This document shows, piece after piece, positions 45,444-57,462 of a stretch of 64,000 nt of DNA (position 1 is its first letter; each line of letters opens with the position of its first letter). The DNA lies in assembly GCA_030549335.1 (NCBI GenBank), contig CM060195.1, forward strand, positions 45,824,991 to 45,888,990, in the 5' to 3' direction. The translations under genes and the position numbers were made by a program. The notes under the pieces were generated by a model, which worked only from the letters and a program-made list of their open reading frames with translations, had not been told where the DNA came from and searched no databases. Source of the stretch: Pontederia crassipes (taxonomy: Eukaryota; Streptophyta; Magnoliopsida; Commelinales; Pontederiaceae).

Positions 45444-45617
45444 ACATAAAAGTGACAAATAAAACATATTTTCCCATTTTAAAACATTAGGATGAGTTCA
45501 TAAATATTATTTTCTAACTAATTATACAATATAATTAGTGATTGACTATCTGATGTGATACATTAAACTAACAAAATTTAAAATTAGTGTATGCATATTA
45601 TATATGATACTATATTT

Positions 45618-48430
45618 TGTAATATCCCAATTTTAGTTTACATATAATCACATGAGTTAATATTATATCATATTATTGATAAGCAAAATGATATATGTGT
45701 TAAGACATAAGTTGTAATTCATAGTGTTTGAATGTTGGAATTGGCAAACATTCGTTCAAGGCATGAGAATATGATTTTCGAAAATATTATAATTAAGAAA
45801 AATAAAGTCCTGATAATTGTTCTTACATATCAAAGAATCATAAATGTGATTTTTAATAATTTTTAGAAGGTGTTTTACTTAGGTAAAACACATATGCAAA
45901 ATTGAAAAAAATGTAAAATCACAATTTTTATTCTTCGAACAAAAAATTAGATTTTGATTCATTGGTTATTTATTTTATAAATATTTTATTTGGATCCAAA
46001 TGGGGGATAGTTTCTTATTTATATGTAATGTCTTAAGTAAATAATAAATAAATGGAAAATACAAAACCATTTATTTAAATGACCTTAGATGTAAATAAGC
46101 CAAAGATTAAGGGCAATTTGGTCCCGATTTTGGCCGACTTAACAAGTCAGTTTATCTCGATGTATCTTCTAAACTTTTATGTTTTACCACCTCTTCTTGT
46201 CCTTTTACCGGGGTTAAGCTTGTGGTAAGTTCATAGTTGATTATCTTTTTTATTTCAATTGTCTAATTTCCTAATTAGGGTTCTTCTGAAACTCTCTCAT
46301 CTTGTTTATTCTTGGATCTTAACTAATCAGGGGGCAAAACTCATGTTGTTCATGAGCAAAATTAACCCTAGTCATGTTCAATTAGTTCTCAATTTTTTAA
46401 TTACATATTTTCATACCTTCGGGTAGTCCAAAAACTATGAAATTTATTCTGATCCCCTTTAACTCTATTTTCATTGATATTTGAAATCAAGTTAATTAGG
46501 TATAGAAAGTTATGTTCTTGTCTTTAAGGTATTATCATTTTTTCCGTCGAAACTGTTATTCGATTTTGTAAATTATGTATCAAATTCAATATATCATGTA
46601 CTTATTTGATAATTTAGGGTCTTAAAGATACAGATATTAGGTTTCATTGACAATTGAAATCACTAAAAAATGATACGCTTAATGAAAATTATAAATATTT
46701 TACCGAGCCTTACTTAGTCTTTTAGGATGAAACTTTAGAATGAAACTCATGACAGATTATGTTAGTATTTGATAAATTTATTGTGCTAAATCCAAATAGA
46801 TATAAATCAAAGAATTTTATGAGTTGCACCCTAGGAAGTCTATTATTAAGAAAAATTAAAAGTAACAGAACATGGAATATTTACTATTTTATATAAATCA
46901 TAAAAGTAAGGTCAAATAACATAAACGTTAGGCTGAATGTTGATTTTCCTGAGAACGAAATAAGATCTGAAACATATTAATGGATCTATAATATAGAACT
47001 AAAATTTGGAATGATCTCATTTGGTTATGTATACAAGAAGATATGAATTTTCTTTTGCTAGGTGTGCAATTTGTTAGAGTATAAGACCAACTCTTATTTA
47101 CTTCGATTATAAGAGTAATTTAACATTTGTAATTATTTATATTTCATGTATGATATGTTAGCATTCAGAACATAGTAGTAATATGATTGTTATTATTATT
47201 AATATAGGATTAGAGGAGTAAAGTAAGAAAAGAAAGAATAAAATCTTTTGATTTATACACACATGTAAGTTGATTTCTCCTAGTCTATATATTCACCTCT
47301 TTTTAACTCGGTGTGACATTGATTGTGATATATATTTAATATATATTTGGAAAGTTCTTAAGAAAAATATGTTGGAGTTATTGATCAATTGATTTCACAA
47401 TAAAAAATATGTGTGAGATGTTAAGAATTGCTTTTGTAAAAGTGTAATCTTGTTTCGCTTAAATGAATGATGATATGATTAATATTATGGTGATCGAGAT
47501 ATAATTATTATATGAAGAATAATGCATATGCATCTGCCTGCATCTTCATGTACGATGGTTGGAACGAATTGCTACATCGCTCATCACGATGAAAGTCACC
47601 TCTAGAGTCCAATCCATCATTGTGTTCTCTAGAAATGTGATGAGATAGGCTGGAACTAAATGCTACATCGTGAGAAATCATAGTGGGAGCCATCTCTAGA
47701 GTCCACCTATCGCAATATGATATGTTCTCCGAAAGGTATGTGGTAGAATGGAGCTAAGTGCTACATCTGGGAGTCATATCTGGAGTACACTTATCGACCA
47801 CTAGCCGGTTGGTGATATGTGCATTCGTATGAGAGTGTTTCATCTGCATAGAAATGATTTGAATGTGATTGATTACAACCGGAGGGTGATGATTTTGATT
47901 AGACAATTGTATATATTATTTTCAAATATATGAAAATACTGATTGTGATATTATAATTATTTCTATCTTTATATGTCTCTCCGAATTGATTAGATAGTAA
48001 TACATAAGTATGAATTATTAACTTACTCAACTATTTTGCTCATAATGTTGTTTCTAATATTTTCAGACAGTATAACTTCTTGGATTGTGCGGGCTTATAA
48101 TCTTAGCAGTTTAACTCCTTTGATGTAAAGGTATTAAGGAAAATTGTTACTATCGTATCCTTTTGTTAGAATATTGAGAGAGTTGGTCCAATTTATTATT
48201 TTTATCAAAATAAGTTGTATCGAAAATAAAGTCATTTTGTGAAATGTAAAATGAAATTGGTTTGCTATAAGATGATCATCACATAGTGTAATTTGTTTAA
48301 TGATATAATTTTATTCTTATGCTATAAAAAAATTACATCATATTTCCGTATTTCTTCATAATTTTATTTGATCGTTTGTAATGAGTCGCGAACTTTGGTT
48401 TAAATTGCGGTTTAAACCTGGGTCGTGACA
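45618..48430. mobile_element. Probable second solo LTR of a long-LTR retrotransposon, 2813 bp
   Basis: The unit begins TGTAATATCCCAATTTTAG and ends CCTGGGTCGTGACA, with TG...CA ends and the TGTxAyxxCCC start shared with 5048-7143. Flanking pentamers are TATTT and TATTC, a near-match target duplication. It has no coding capacity. Three imperfect repeats (GAGCTAAGTGCTACATC and CTCTAGAGTCCA motifs) of about 100-110 bases lie at 47565-47800, a layout known from long gypsy LTRs. The boundaries rest on termini and composition only. Confidence 0.55.
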
Positions 48431-49645
48431 TATTCTACTAGTTATATTATGCTATTATTGTATATCTAATATATAACAAAGAAGTTTATTCACTCAGCCT
48501 ATAATAAAAATTTCTCACTATATTATATATAATTGATCTACATTGTATATTATATACATACACGAGATCAAAATTTTGAATACGATTAAAATTCAATAGA
48601 GAAAGCTTAGCAACTTCTAAACTAGCTGAAGAAAAAAATAAATGTACAAACATAATTCTACAATAACAATACCTTAATAAAATAAAGTTTAAAGCATTCC
48701 ATGGTTTTTTGCTTATTCAATAAAATAAAGAAGCATAATATATTGGGTACCAAGTATTAATATCACATATTAATTTACTAAAAGGTTTTTAGCTAATTTC
48801 ATCCATTTGATATTGTATGCACTAATAAATATAGCATATTTCCTTTTGTAATTAATTAATTTATTATTGTATTATTACTTTAAAATTTCGGTATTATCAT
48901 AAAAATATAATCATTATCAAATTATGGTTTGCACTCATAGGGTGTGTTTGCTTAACTAAACCCCTAACCAGTATGTGTTGTTAAACTGAAAAGAGTAGAC
49001 TTGTCGTGCTTGGATTTATTGTATTTTTTTCGATCTAGTTATGACACATGTCAGAGCTTATTAGTATCCCATTACACTGATCCTTGAACGAAAATGATAT
49101 ATTCTAACTAAATTAATGACTTCAAGGGTATATCAATTTTATTATCAAGGGTCTATAAAAAATTAATGACTTCAAGGGTATATCTATATCAATTCTATTA
49201 TCATCGTTGGAACACAACCCTGCAATCAATTGTGCGAATTAACTTGGTTGGATTCATTGTAGTTTAAAAGCTATCAATTGCACTAATCAACTTGGTTGGA
49301 TTCATTGTAATTTAAAAGTATGGTTTCAATACGTCGAAATTTTTTTTTACTTGCCGGATAATTTTTCATTTCACTGTTTGATATCTTAATCGTTGTAAAA
49401 AAAGATATATTCGGTGTTGTCTCCGTTTTCTTTAATGCTTCGTTATTAATTGTGCAATCCCACTTCCATATATTGTGATAGGGCGACCGCAATCGAGCTG
49501 CTCAGGCCACGGCCTCCTCTTCTGACTCCTACCTTATCCCATAATAAGCAACTCTGCCACCAATATTAAATATTATTTTTAATATTTACTTCCAACATGA
49601 TAAAAAAATACGTCACCCAACATTACTAGAATTAAAAGAAAATTG
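48431..49645. other. AT-rich DNA with two short local duplications
   Basis: ATTAATGACTTCAAGGGTAT occurs at about 49111 and 49160, and CTTGGTTGGATTCATTGTA at about 49244 and 49290. No gene was recognised. A copia LTR begins at the right edge. Confidence 0.5.
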
Positions 49646-50210
49646 TGTTGAATACCGGGATGTTGGCCGCACAGTGATGAACCATGCTTGACATGGTTCA
49701 TCGATCATGCCAAGCATTGCCTGACATCACGCACAACAGCATGGTGAAATGACCATGCTCGTGCCGGCCTTGCTCAAGGCAAGACCATTTTCATGGCCTT
49801 GGCATGATCTCAAGGTCATGCAGTGGCATGGCCGATGTCCTCTAGGTGCTTAGCCTTATGTGGCCAAGCACCTCTATAAAAAGGGCACCAAGGTGCTGCC
49901 CCATAAGTCATGAAAGAGAGAATGAGATCCCTTAGTATGCTACGTGTAGTGCTCTGCATAAAGTGTAGTGTAAAGTGTTGAGGTGTGTTATGCTTGTGTA
50001 GCCACTTCATTTATTAGTCACTTAAGTGCTCTCTCTTCTGTCCTTTGCATTTGAGTCATGGCATTGTGTCCCATTTCCTCGTGATTTGGTTCCCGACCAT
50101 GCGCACGAGTGCAACCTACAATCCGTTCGTGGAGGAGTCGCATGGACGATCCGTTTTCGCATTGAGGTACTCCGTGAACCTCCATATTATTATATTTATT
50201 AATTTTTATA
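49646..50210 (+). repeat. 5' LTR of the copia element
   Basis: The start TGTTGAATACC is inferred and could instead be the TGTTGG at 49661. The end is placed just before the primer site. A TATA box lies inside. The 3' partner is outside the window, so the limits cannot be confirmed by comparison. Confidence 0.6.
49875..49883 (+). promoter_or_regulatory. TATA box in the copia 5' LTR
   Basis: TATAAAAAG lies in CCTCTATAAAAAGGGCACC, about 230 bases into the LTR, a normal U3 position. Transcription would start about 30 bases downstream. Confidence 0.65.
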
Positions 50211-50269
50211 ATTAGTATCAGAGTCATATCGATTACTTCCGAAAGTTTTTTTTTAAAAAAAAAGGAAAG

Positions 50270-50545
50270 AGAACTCTCCGTTGTTAAAAAAAGGTAAAAG
50301 AACGGCCCGCACGCGACCTGGCCGGAGGCACGACCTCATGCGTGGCCTGGCTGGACGCGCGCAGGCGTGTGGCCCGCGGCGCGCAGGCTCGCAGCACAGC
50401 GGCGCAAGCAGGTGCGCGGCCCGTGGCGAAGCGCGGGTTCGCGACCCAGCGCCGGTCGCGGGAGCGCGGCCTAGCTGCGCACGCAAGCGCAGGGCCCAGC
50501 GGTGGAAAATGCGAGGCCCAGCAGCCCACGGTGCGGCCGTGAGCG
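50270..50545 (+). other. GC-rich leader of the copia element, left part
   Basis: The DNA between primer site and gag is unusually GC-rich, with repeated GCGCGCAGGC, CGTGGCC and GGCCCGCGG motifs. Its continuation lies at 56262-56530 on the other side of the gypsy insertion. Frames here are Ala/Arg-rich artefacts. Confidence 0.6.
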
Positions 50546-51087
50546 TGTCACGGGGTCGTTTTTCGCTCGACCGACCCGTGCGGCGCCTAGACGTGCCCAA
50601 CGTCTAGGCAAGCTCTTTTGAGCGCTTTGCGGAAGCTTGCTTATGCCACTTTTCGTATGCCACAACTTTTGGGACGCACGGTCCCGAGCGGACGCTTCGT
50701 CGGTGGAGGCGTTTGTGAACAAACGGGCACCTCGGCGTAACGCTCGATCACTTGGGACGCTTTGGGACGCTCTTTTGTGGGTTGCCACCCCACGCTTGAG
50801 GCACGATGCTAGATTTAGGGAAGCTTGAAATCTTTGTTGAGTAAATAGGAATGATTACAACGCTTCGGGGGAGGACTAGCGGGTCTCCCCTACTATACCA
50901 CCGTTTCGGGTGGTAGAATTGCGACGTGTGATGTGGAGGACCATCTCCGGGGGTGCACTTTTTAGGAGTGCAAATTACAAAACTGCCACCATCACACTTA
51001 GAAAATAAACTAAGTACAAAAGTGAGTTGAAAAGGAAAATACATCATAAGATAACTCGACGTGCCCCGGGGAGAAGCCCCCGGGACA
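50546..51087 (-). repeat. 3' LTR of the gypsy element (542 bp)
   Basis: On the plus strand it reads TGTCACGGGGTCG at the left and CCCCCGGGACA at the right, and appears identical to the copy at 55720-56261. It is the 3' LTR because the polyprotein runs toward it. Confidence 0.95.
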
Positions 51088-51099
51088 TTCTCCCCCACT
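51088..51099 (-). other. Polypurine tract of the gypsy element
   Basis: On the minus strand AGTGGGGGAGAA directly precedes the 3' LTR start TGTCCCGGGG. It is the expected primer for plus-strand DNA synthesis. Confidence 0.8.
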
Positions 51100-54000
51100 C
51101 AAGTCAGCGACGTCCCTGGAGCTGTGGCTTGGAATTCTTCGATCTTCTGCTTGAACTGCCACAAGTCTTCGGCTGTCTCCCAACTTGTGTCGGCGTCCGG
51201 TCTTCCGCTCCATCGAACAAGATACTCCTTCTTCCGATTCTTCGTGCGGATGGCGAGTACTTCTTCAACTTGATCAGTAAACTGCTGGCGGATGGCCGGC
51301 GGGGCGCGGTCTGAAACCCCACGCCCGGGATCTTCAGTGTCTTCAACGAAAGGCTTGAGCAGGCTGACATGGAAGACGGGGTGTTGCTGCATCTGAGGCG
51401 GGAGCTCCAACTTGTAGGCCACTTTGCCTACCTTCTTCAGGATCTTGAAAGGGCCCTCGTAACGCCTAACGAGGCCCTTGTGTAGATTCTTCCCACTTAG
51501 CCGAAGATGTTGGACCAGCTTCACCAGGACCAAGTCTCCGACTTCAAAGTTGACGTCCCGTCGGGCGGTGTCCGCCCACTTCTTCATGCGCTTCGATGCC
51601 TTGTGCAAACATGCTCTCGCCATGTCGTTCTGCTCATGCCATTCCCTCGCCATGCGGTGAGCGGCGGGGACTTTGCCACCATAAGAAGTGGCGACGGCCT
51701 GGGGCGTCAGAGGTTGCTGCCCCGTCACTATCTCGAAGGGACTCCGATTGGTCGACTCGCTTCGTTGTAGGTTGTAGGAGAATTGCGCGATGTCGAGTAG
51801 CTTCGCCCAGTCCTTCTGATTGGCGCTCACATAGTGCCGCAAGTAGATCTCCAGAATACAATTCACCCTCTCAGTTTGGCCGTCGGTTTGAGGATGAAGT
51901 GATGTCGAGAAATGCAGGTTGGAGCCCATCATCTTGAACAATTCCTTCCAGAAGTTGCCAACGAATCGCCCATCCCGATCGCTGACGATGCTTTGTGGTA
52001 GGCCCCAATACTTCACTACATGCTTCATGAATAACTCCGCAGCTTCAGTAGCAGGACAACTTGCGGAGCCGGCGGCGAAGATGGCATACTTGGAGAACCG
52101 ATCGACGACCACCATGATGGTACCTGCCCCTTCAGACTTGGGCAGGCCCGTGATGAAGTCCATGGAGACATCCTTCCATGGACGCTCTGGGATAGGCAGG
52201 GGTTCCAGAAGTCCGCCGGGCGCTTGATTGAGGTTCTTGTCTTGCTGGCAAACAAGACATGTCTTCACGAAGGCTTCAATGTCGTCCTCCATCCTTGGCC
52301 AGAAGTAGTTGCCTTCGATGAGTGCCAAAGTGCGGCGGATGCCCGGATGTCCCGCCCACTTTGAGTCATGACACTCTTGCATGATAGTGCGCCGCAAATT
52401 GTCGAAGAGTGGAACGTACATGCGACGTTCCTTGGTGAAGATCAGCCCATCTTCCACCCAAAAGCGGCGTGTCTTGCCCTCCTTCGCTTGCTCGAACAAG
52501 TTCTTTGCCGTGGGATCTGACTCCAATCCCTTCTTGATCCTCTCGACGAGGTCGGCCTGAGAGGAGCTCATGGCCGCCAATTCCGCACGTCGGCTGAGGG
52601 CGTCGGCAACGACATTCGTCTTGCCAGGTTTGTACTCCAGGACATAGTCGAATTCCGCCATGAAATCTTGCCATCTTGCTTGCTTCGGCGAGAGCTTCTT
52701 CTGTGTCTCGAAGTAACTTGTCGCGACGTTGTCCGTTTTGATGTGAAATCGCGACCCGAGAAGGTAGTGCCGCCATGTTCTAAGGCAGTGAATCACCGCG
52801 GTCATCTCCTTCTCCTGAACGGCGTAGCGCCGCTCCGTGTCGTTGAGTTTGCGACTCTCGAACGCCACGGGATGCCCCTCCTGCATGAGAACTCCTCCAA
52901 TGGCATAGTCAGAAGCATCTGTCTGTACCTCGTAGGACTTGGTGTGGTCTGGCAGGATGAGCACTGGTTCCTCCGTCATGGCCCTCTTGAGGGTGTCGAA
53001 CGCTTCCTGGCATGTCGGCGTCCACTCCCACTTCACATTCTTCCGGAGGAGATTCGTCAAAGGGGTCGTCACATGTGAATACCCTTTGACGAACCGCCTA
53101 TAGTAGTTCGTCAGGCCAAGGAACGAACGCATGTCGGGAACCCGCTTGGGCGGTTCCCACTCCACGATGGCCCGAATCTTCGCGCCATCCATCTTCAACT
53201 TCCCACTTCCGACGACATGTCCCAAGAAGTGTACTTCCGGTTGAGCGAAGGCACACTTCTCTCGCTTGACGTAGAGCTCGTTCTGCCGCAACACCTCGAA
53301 CACTTGTCGAATGTGCTCGATATGCTCCTCCAAGGTGCGGCTGTAGATCATGATGTCGTCGAGGTACACAACCACGAACCTGTCAAGGAATGGCTGTAAT
53401 ACCTTATTCATGAGAGTGCAGAAGGTCGCCGGGGCGTTGGTGAGGCCGAATGGCATCACGAGGAACTCGTAGGAGCCATATCTTGTGACGCACGCCGTCT
53501 TTTGCACATCCTCCTCCGCAATTCGGACTTGCCAATAGCCCGAACGAAGGTCCAACTTGGTAAACCATCTTGCGCCGCCAAGTTGGTCGAACAAATCCGC
53601 CACCAAGGGGATGGGGTACTTGTTCTTCACCGTAAGCTTGTTGAGCGCCCGGTAGTCGATGCACATCCGTAGGGAACCGTCATGCTTCTTCTGGAAGAGA
53701 ACCGGGGCGCCATATGGAGATTTTGAAGGCCGAACATATCCTGCATCCAATAGTTCGGTGAGTTGCTTACGGAGTTCTGCGAGTTCCGGAGGGGCGAGCC
53801 GATAGGGGACTCCATGCGGGGCTTTAGATCCTGGGACCAAGTCGATGACATGGTCCACTTCACGCTTCGGAGGCAGCCGCTTTGGGAGTTCCGGGGGCAT
53901 GACGTCCGCAAAATCCTCAAGGGTTTCAAGGACTTTGGGAGGTGTTGGAGTGGAGGGCCCCGGATCTTCCAAGATGGCGGTCGCCAGGAAGGTGTGCTCC

Positions 54001-55682
54001 TGTTTGCGCAACCCCTTCGCCACTTGCATGGCGGAGAGGGTCTTCTGTTTGAGGTCTCCGCCTGACCTCACAGGGACGTTGTACGGTCCCTTGGGATCGA
54101 AGATAACCATCGAATTGGTGAGCGGGATGACACATGCAGCAATGTGTCGCAGAAAAGAGATGCCCGCCACCACTTCGTAGTCATCCACTGGTGCCACCGT
54201 CACGTCGAAGCTTCCCGACCACTTGCCGATGCGAACCTTCACTCCAGGAGAAATTCCTGTGGTCGAGATAGACTTCGCGTTCACTGTCTTGAACGTGGCG
54301 TTAGTCTTCTGGAGTGGCAGCTTTAGCTTCTTGGCGGCCACTTCTGACACGAACAACTCCGATGCTCCCGTGTCAATGAGGGCGTTGAAGACTTGCCCGT
54401 TCAACTCGATATCCGCATAAAGTCGCGCAGCCGATGAAGGACCCTTCGAGGCGTTGATGGCGCTGAGGACGTGCATCGAGCTGAGACACGCCTCCTCCTT
54501 CTCTTTTTCCTTCTCGTCGGGGCAATACATTGCGTTGACTGTCGCCTTTTGCGGACAATCGCTCGTCCAATGAGGACCCTTGCAAATGTAGCAAGGCTTT
54601 GGCGGCTTTCCGTCCCTTTTGAATCTTCCATTGTTGGACTTCCCGTCTTGGTGTCCCTTGCCTTTGTCCTGATAGTGCGGCTTGCCTCCTTGTGACTTGG
54701 ACTTCTCTCCCCCACCATTGCCCTTGCCCGAGGGCTTTGGTGGTGGAGTGCTCGCTTTGGCGTACTCCACGAGCGATTCAGCAGCGGCGACTAGCGAGCG
54801 GAGGTTGGGGCAATCTCGTCGCTCCAACTCCGTCCTAGCCCATGGCTTCAAACCCTTCACGAAGACCGCCAACAACGTGTCTTCGTCCACTTGGGAGTTC
54901 TGTAGGCGGAGCTCGGTGAACTCTTTCACGTACTCCTTCAACGTGCCCTTCTGGCAAATGTTGAACAACGCAATCTTGGCCTCCAGTCCCGACTTGGCAG
55001 GGCAGAAGTAGTTGATAAGCTGCCTCTTGAAGTCGTCCCACCTCTCAATGGGACCCACAATGCCACGCTCCACATCGTCGCAATGGCACCGCCACCATAG
55101 ACTCGCCGCATCTTGCAAGTAGAAGGATGCGGTCTTCACCATCCTTACTTCGGACGTCACGTCCAAGGCCTCCATGTACCTTCGGACGTTCCACAGGAAG
55201 TCGTTGATCTCCCTTGCCGACCGCTCGCCTTTGTAGGGCCTCGGTTTTGGCACATCAATTCTCGCCTCATGCGGGGCGGGCGCCTCGGGACGCCGCCCGT
55301 CTCCATAGCGTCGCTTGAGCTCCTCCCGGAAGGTCTGGAACTCTTGCTCCATTTCGAACCGCATGTTTGAGAGACCATTGTCCAAGGTCTCCCGCATGTC
55401 CATGATTGTCGCTTCCATGGACTCGAGACGCGTATACAACGGCGCCATCTCTTCCCGCACCGTGGCAAGATCCACGGTCCTCTCCAACTCCCGCTCGTGC
55501 GTTGCGAGTTGGTCTTGCATCTCGCCCACGTCTAATTGGAATTGGCCGAGGCGTTGCTCGAAGGCGGACATGGTGTCCTTCGAGCGGGCGCGCCCTCGAT
55601 CCTGGCGGCCCTTCTCCAGTGCAACGGGTTCATTCGTCATCTCCGAGTTCGACGTCATTTCACCTTGATCGCCGAACGCCAA
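51099..55682 (-). CDS. Gag-pol polyprotein of a chromovirus (1527 aa)
   Basis: A single uninterrupted frame starts 37 bases after the 5' LTR and stops 12 bases before the 3' LTR. In order: coiled-coil-rich gag (about 40-125 heptad-like), capsid part, one zinc knuckle [13 protein letters not shown] (about 362-375), aspartic protease DTGAS (about 435), reverse transcriptase with YLDD (about 771), RNase H starting [10 protein letters not shown] (about 918), integrase with an HHCC zinc finger (about 1105-1150), catalytic D, D and E ([22 protein letters not shown]), a GPF module and a C-terminal chromodomain (about 1470-1515; [16 protein letters not shown]). Gag and pol share one frame, so their ratio must be set by processing rather than frameshifting. 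The chromodomain can direct integration to marked chromatin. All motifs look intact, so it may be able to move. Confidence 0.97.
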   Translation of the reverse strand: MAFGDQGEMTSNSEMTNEPVALEKGRQDRGRARSKDTMSAFEQRLGQFQLDVGEMQDQLATHERELERTVDLATVREEMAPLYTRLESMEATIMDMRETLDNGLSNMRFEMEQEFQTFREELKRRYGDGRRPEAPAPHEARIDVPKPRPYKGERSAREINDFLWNVRRYMEALDVTSEVRMVKTASFYLQDAASLWWRCHCDDVERGIVGPIERWDDFKRQLINYFCPAKSGLEAKIALFNICQKGTLKEYVKEFTELRLQNSQVDEDTLLAVFVKGLKPWARTELERRDCPNLRSLVAAAESLVEYAKASTPPPKPSGKGNGGGEKSKSQGGKPHYQDKGKGHQDGKSNNGRFKRDGKPPKPCYICKGPHWTSDCPQKATVNAMYCPDEKEKEKEEACLSSMHVLSAINASKGPSSAARLYADIELNGQVFNALIDTGASELFVSEVAAKKLKLPLQKTNATFKTVNAKSISTTGISPGVKVRIGKWSGSFDVTVAPVDDYEVVAGISFLRHIAACVIPLTNSMVIFDPKGPYNVPVRSGGDLKQKTLSAMQVAKGLRKQEHTFLATAILEDPGPSTPTPPKVLETLEDFADVMPPELPKRLPPKREVDHVIDLVPGSKAPHGVPYRLAPPELAELRKQLTELLDAGYVRPSKSPYGAPVLFQKKHDGSLRMCIDYRALNKLTVKNKYPIPLVADLFDQLGGARWFTKLDLRSGYWQVRIAEEDVQKTACVTRYGSYEFLVMPFGLTNAPATFCTLMNKVLQPFLDRFVVVYLDDIMIYSRTLEEHIEHIRQVFEVLRQNELYVKREKCAFAQPEVHFLGHVVGSGKLKMDGAKIRAIVEWEPPKRVPDMRSFLGLTNYYRRFVKGYSHVTTPLTNLLRKNVKWEWTPTCQEAFDTLKRAMTEEPVLILPDHTKSYEVQTDASDYAIGGVLMQEGHPVAFESRKLNDTERRYAVQEKEMTAVIHCLRTWRHYLLGSRFHIKTDNVATSYFETQKKLSPKQARWQDFMAEFDYVLEYKPGKTNVVADALSRRAELAAMSSSQADLVERIKKGLESDPTAKNLFEQAKEGKTRRFWVEDGLIFTKERRMYVPLFDNLRRTIMQECHDSKWAGHPGIRRTLALIEGNYFWPRMEDDIEAFVKTCLVCQQDKNLNQAPGGLLEPLPIPERPWKDVSMDFITGLPKSEGAGTIMVVVDRFSKYAIFAAGSASCPATEAAELFMKHVVKYWGLPQSIVSDRDGRFVGNFWKELFKMMGSNLHFSTSLHPQTDGQTERVNCILEIYLRHYVSANQKDWAKLLDIAQFSYNLQRSESTNRSPFEIVTGQQPLTPQAVATSYGGKVPAAHRMAREWHEQNDMARACLHKASKRMKKWADTARRDVNFEVGDLVLVKLVQHLRLSGKNLHKGLVRRYEGPFKILKKVGKVAYKLELPPQMQQHPVFHVSLLKPFVEDTEDPGRGVSDRAPPAIRQQFTDQVEEVLAIRTKNRKKEYLVRWSGRPDADTSWETAEDLWQFKQKIEEFQATAPGTSLT

Positions 55683-55704
55683 CTTGAGCGGTCCCAGAAA
55701 CGCT

Positions 55705-55716
55705 GCTCTGATACCA
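55705..55716 (-). other. Primer binding site, initiator tRNA-Met
   Basis: On the minus strand TGGTATCAGAGC follows the 5' LTR after a 3-base spacer (AGT). It is complementary to the 3' end of the plant initiator tRNA-Met. Confidence 0.9.
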
Positions 55717-55719
55717 ACT

Positions 55720-56261
55720 TGTCACGGGGTCGTTTTTCGCTCGACCGACCCGTGCGGCGCCTAGACGTGCCCAACGTCTAGGCAAGCTCTTTTGAGCGCT
55801 TTGCGGAAGCTTGCTTATGCCACTTTTCGTATGCCACAACTTTTGGGACGCACGGTCCCGAGCGGACGCTTCGTCGGTGGAGGCGTTTGTGAACAAACGG
55901 GCACCTCGGCGTAACGCTCGATCACTTGGGACGCTTTGGGACGCTCTTTTGTGGGTTGCCACCCCACGCTTGAGGCACGATGCTAGATTTAGGGAAGCTT
56001 GAAATCTTTGTTGAGTAAATAGGAATGATTACAACGCTTCGGGGGAGGACTAGCGGGTCTCCCCTACTATACCACCGTTTCGGGTGGTAGAATTGCGACG
56101 TGTGATGTGGAGGACCATCTCCGGGGGTGCACTTTTTAGGAGTGCAAATTACAAAACTGCCACCATCACACTTAGAAAATAAACTAAGTACAAAAGTGAG
56201 TTGAAAAGGAAAATACATCATAAGATAACTCGACGTGCCCCGGGGAGAAGCCCCCGGGACA
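55720..56261 (-). repeat. 5' LTR of the gypsy element (542 bp)
   Basis: It appears to be a base-for-base match of the copy at 50546-51087. Transcription of the element starts in this copy and runs leftward. Confidence 0.95.
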
Positions 56262-57462
56262 AGCGCACGCTTGGCACGGTGGCACACGCGCGCGTTGGTG
56301 TGGTTCGCGGAGCGCGGGCTCGCAGCCCGGTGGCGCGCACGTGGCCTCGCGGCCCGGCGACGCGTTGGCTCGCAGCCCGGTGGTGCACACCGGGGCTCGC
56401 GGTCAGTGGCTCTCGCGGGCTTCCGGCCCAGCCGGCGCGCGAGGGCGCGCGGCCACGGCGTCCGAGCGGGCACACGCGACACTCGCGGGCGTGCGGCCCC
56501 ATTAAATGGGCCAACGCTATGATCGGCCCGCAAGGCTGGGCTTGACCTGTGTGCAGCCCAGAAAGTTTTTTTCTCCTTTTTTCCTAATTTTGAAAAGTCA
56601 GAAAAAATCATAAATTGCTAGAAAATTACAGAAGTAACGGAAAAATGTGAAAATTTTTGCTAAAATTTTCTTCATTTTATGAATGATTATAGAAATTTTA
56701 ATTGCATTTTATGCTATGAAACAATTTATGCAATTAAATTACCTCTTTGAAAATTGATAGAAAATTGTGGAAAATGAAGATAAATGTAAAAAATCTTTTT
56801 CCAGAAGTTTTCTATCAGGATATAAATGCATATGTAAGTTTAATTGCATTTATAGTTTACTGCTAATCAATGTAATTAATCTCATGAGAAATTGAACATG
56901 TGCATGAAATAAAATTAATTACATAAATTTTGAGTATGTAATTAATTGTATATGTTTTTTGATAGGCATGCATGTTTTTGTAAATTTGATCATGTGCATG
57001 ATTTACATAGTTTTTTTTCTTAGTGGAAAATACAAAAGAAAACATGCCATGTGTATTATGTGAGAAAAATTGATAATTAGTTAATTTTCTCTGTCATATT
57101 TTCTCATAATAGATAATCATGTTTTATAAAACTTAGAGAAATAAATTTATGCTAATTTACTCTAAACTATTTAGACATAGGAAATTAAACATGAAGTTAT
57201 TATATGTCTAATTACTTGAGAAAACATAAGACGTAATATTTTTGGATTATCCATTGATCCAAAATTTGCAAACGATTTGTCACATTATTAATTTAATAAA
57301 TGGTAATTATCCTTGGGATAGTGGGAGATGATGGGAGCATAGAGAACTCTCGATGTCATTACTCTTGGATTATGTCATTTATTATTTTGAATGTTTGTGA
57401 CAAATTAAGACATGCATAACATAGATTCCTCTTTTTCTCTTAATGAACTTAGACTATTAACC
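56262..57462 (+). other. Copia leader, right part
   Basis: The first 270 bases continue the GC-rich leader (repeated GCAGCCCGGTGG and CGCGCG motifs). From 56530 to the gag start the sequence is AT-rich and non-coding. Confidence 0.6.

Larger units (their letters stand above)
50546..56261 (-). mobile_element. Full-length Ty3/gypsy chromovirus, 5716 bp, very young
   Basis: Two 542-bp LTRs bound a compact internal region with one long open frame on the minus strand. The flanks carry AGCG on both sides (50542-50545 and 56262-56265), a short target duplication. The primer site, polypurine tract and every enzymatic domain are present. The two LTRs showed no difference when read side by side, so insertion is recent. 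It sits inside the leader of an older copia element. The C-terminal chromodomain puts it among chromoviruses; the small size suggests a Reina-like lineage, but this is not proven. Confidence 0.95.

Noticed and set aside
50281-50607. Ala/Arg-rich frames across the copia leader and gypsy LTR edge
   Set aside because: They cross a transposon boundary and depend on GC-rich repeats.
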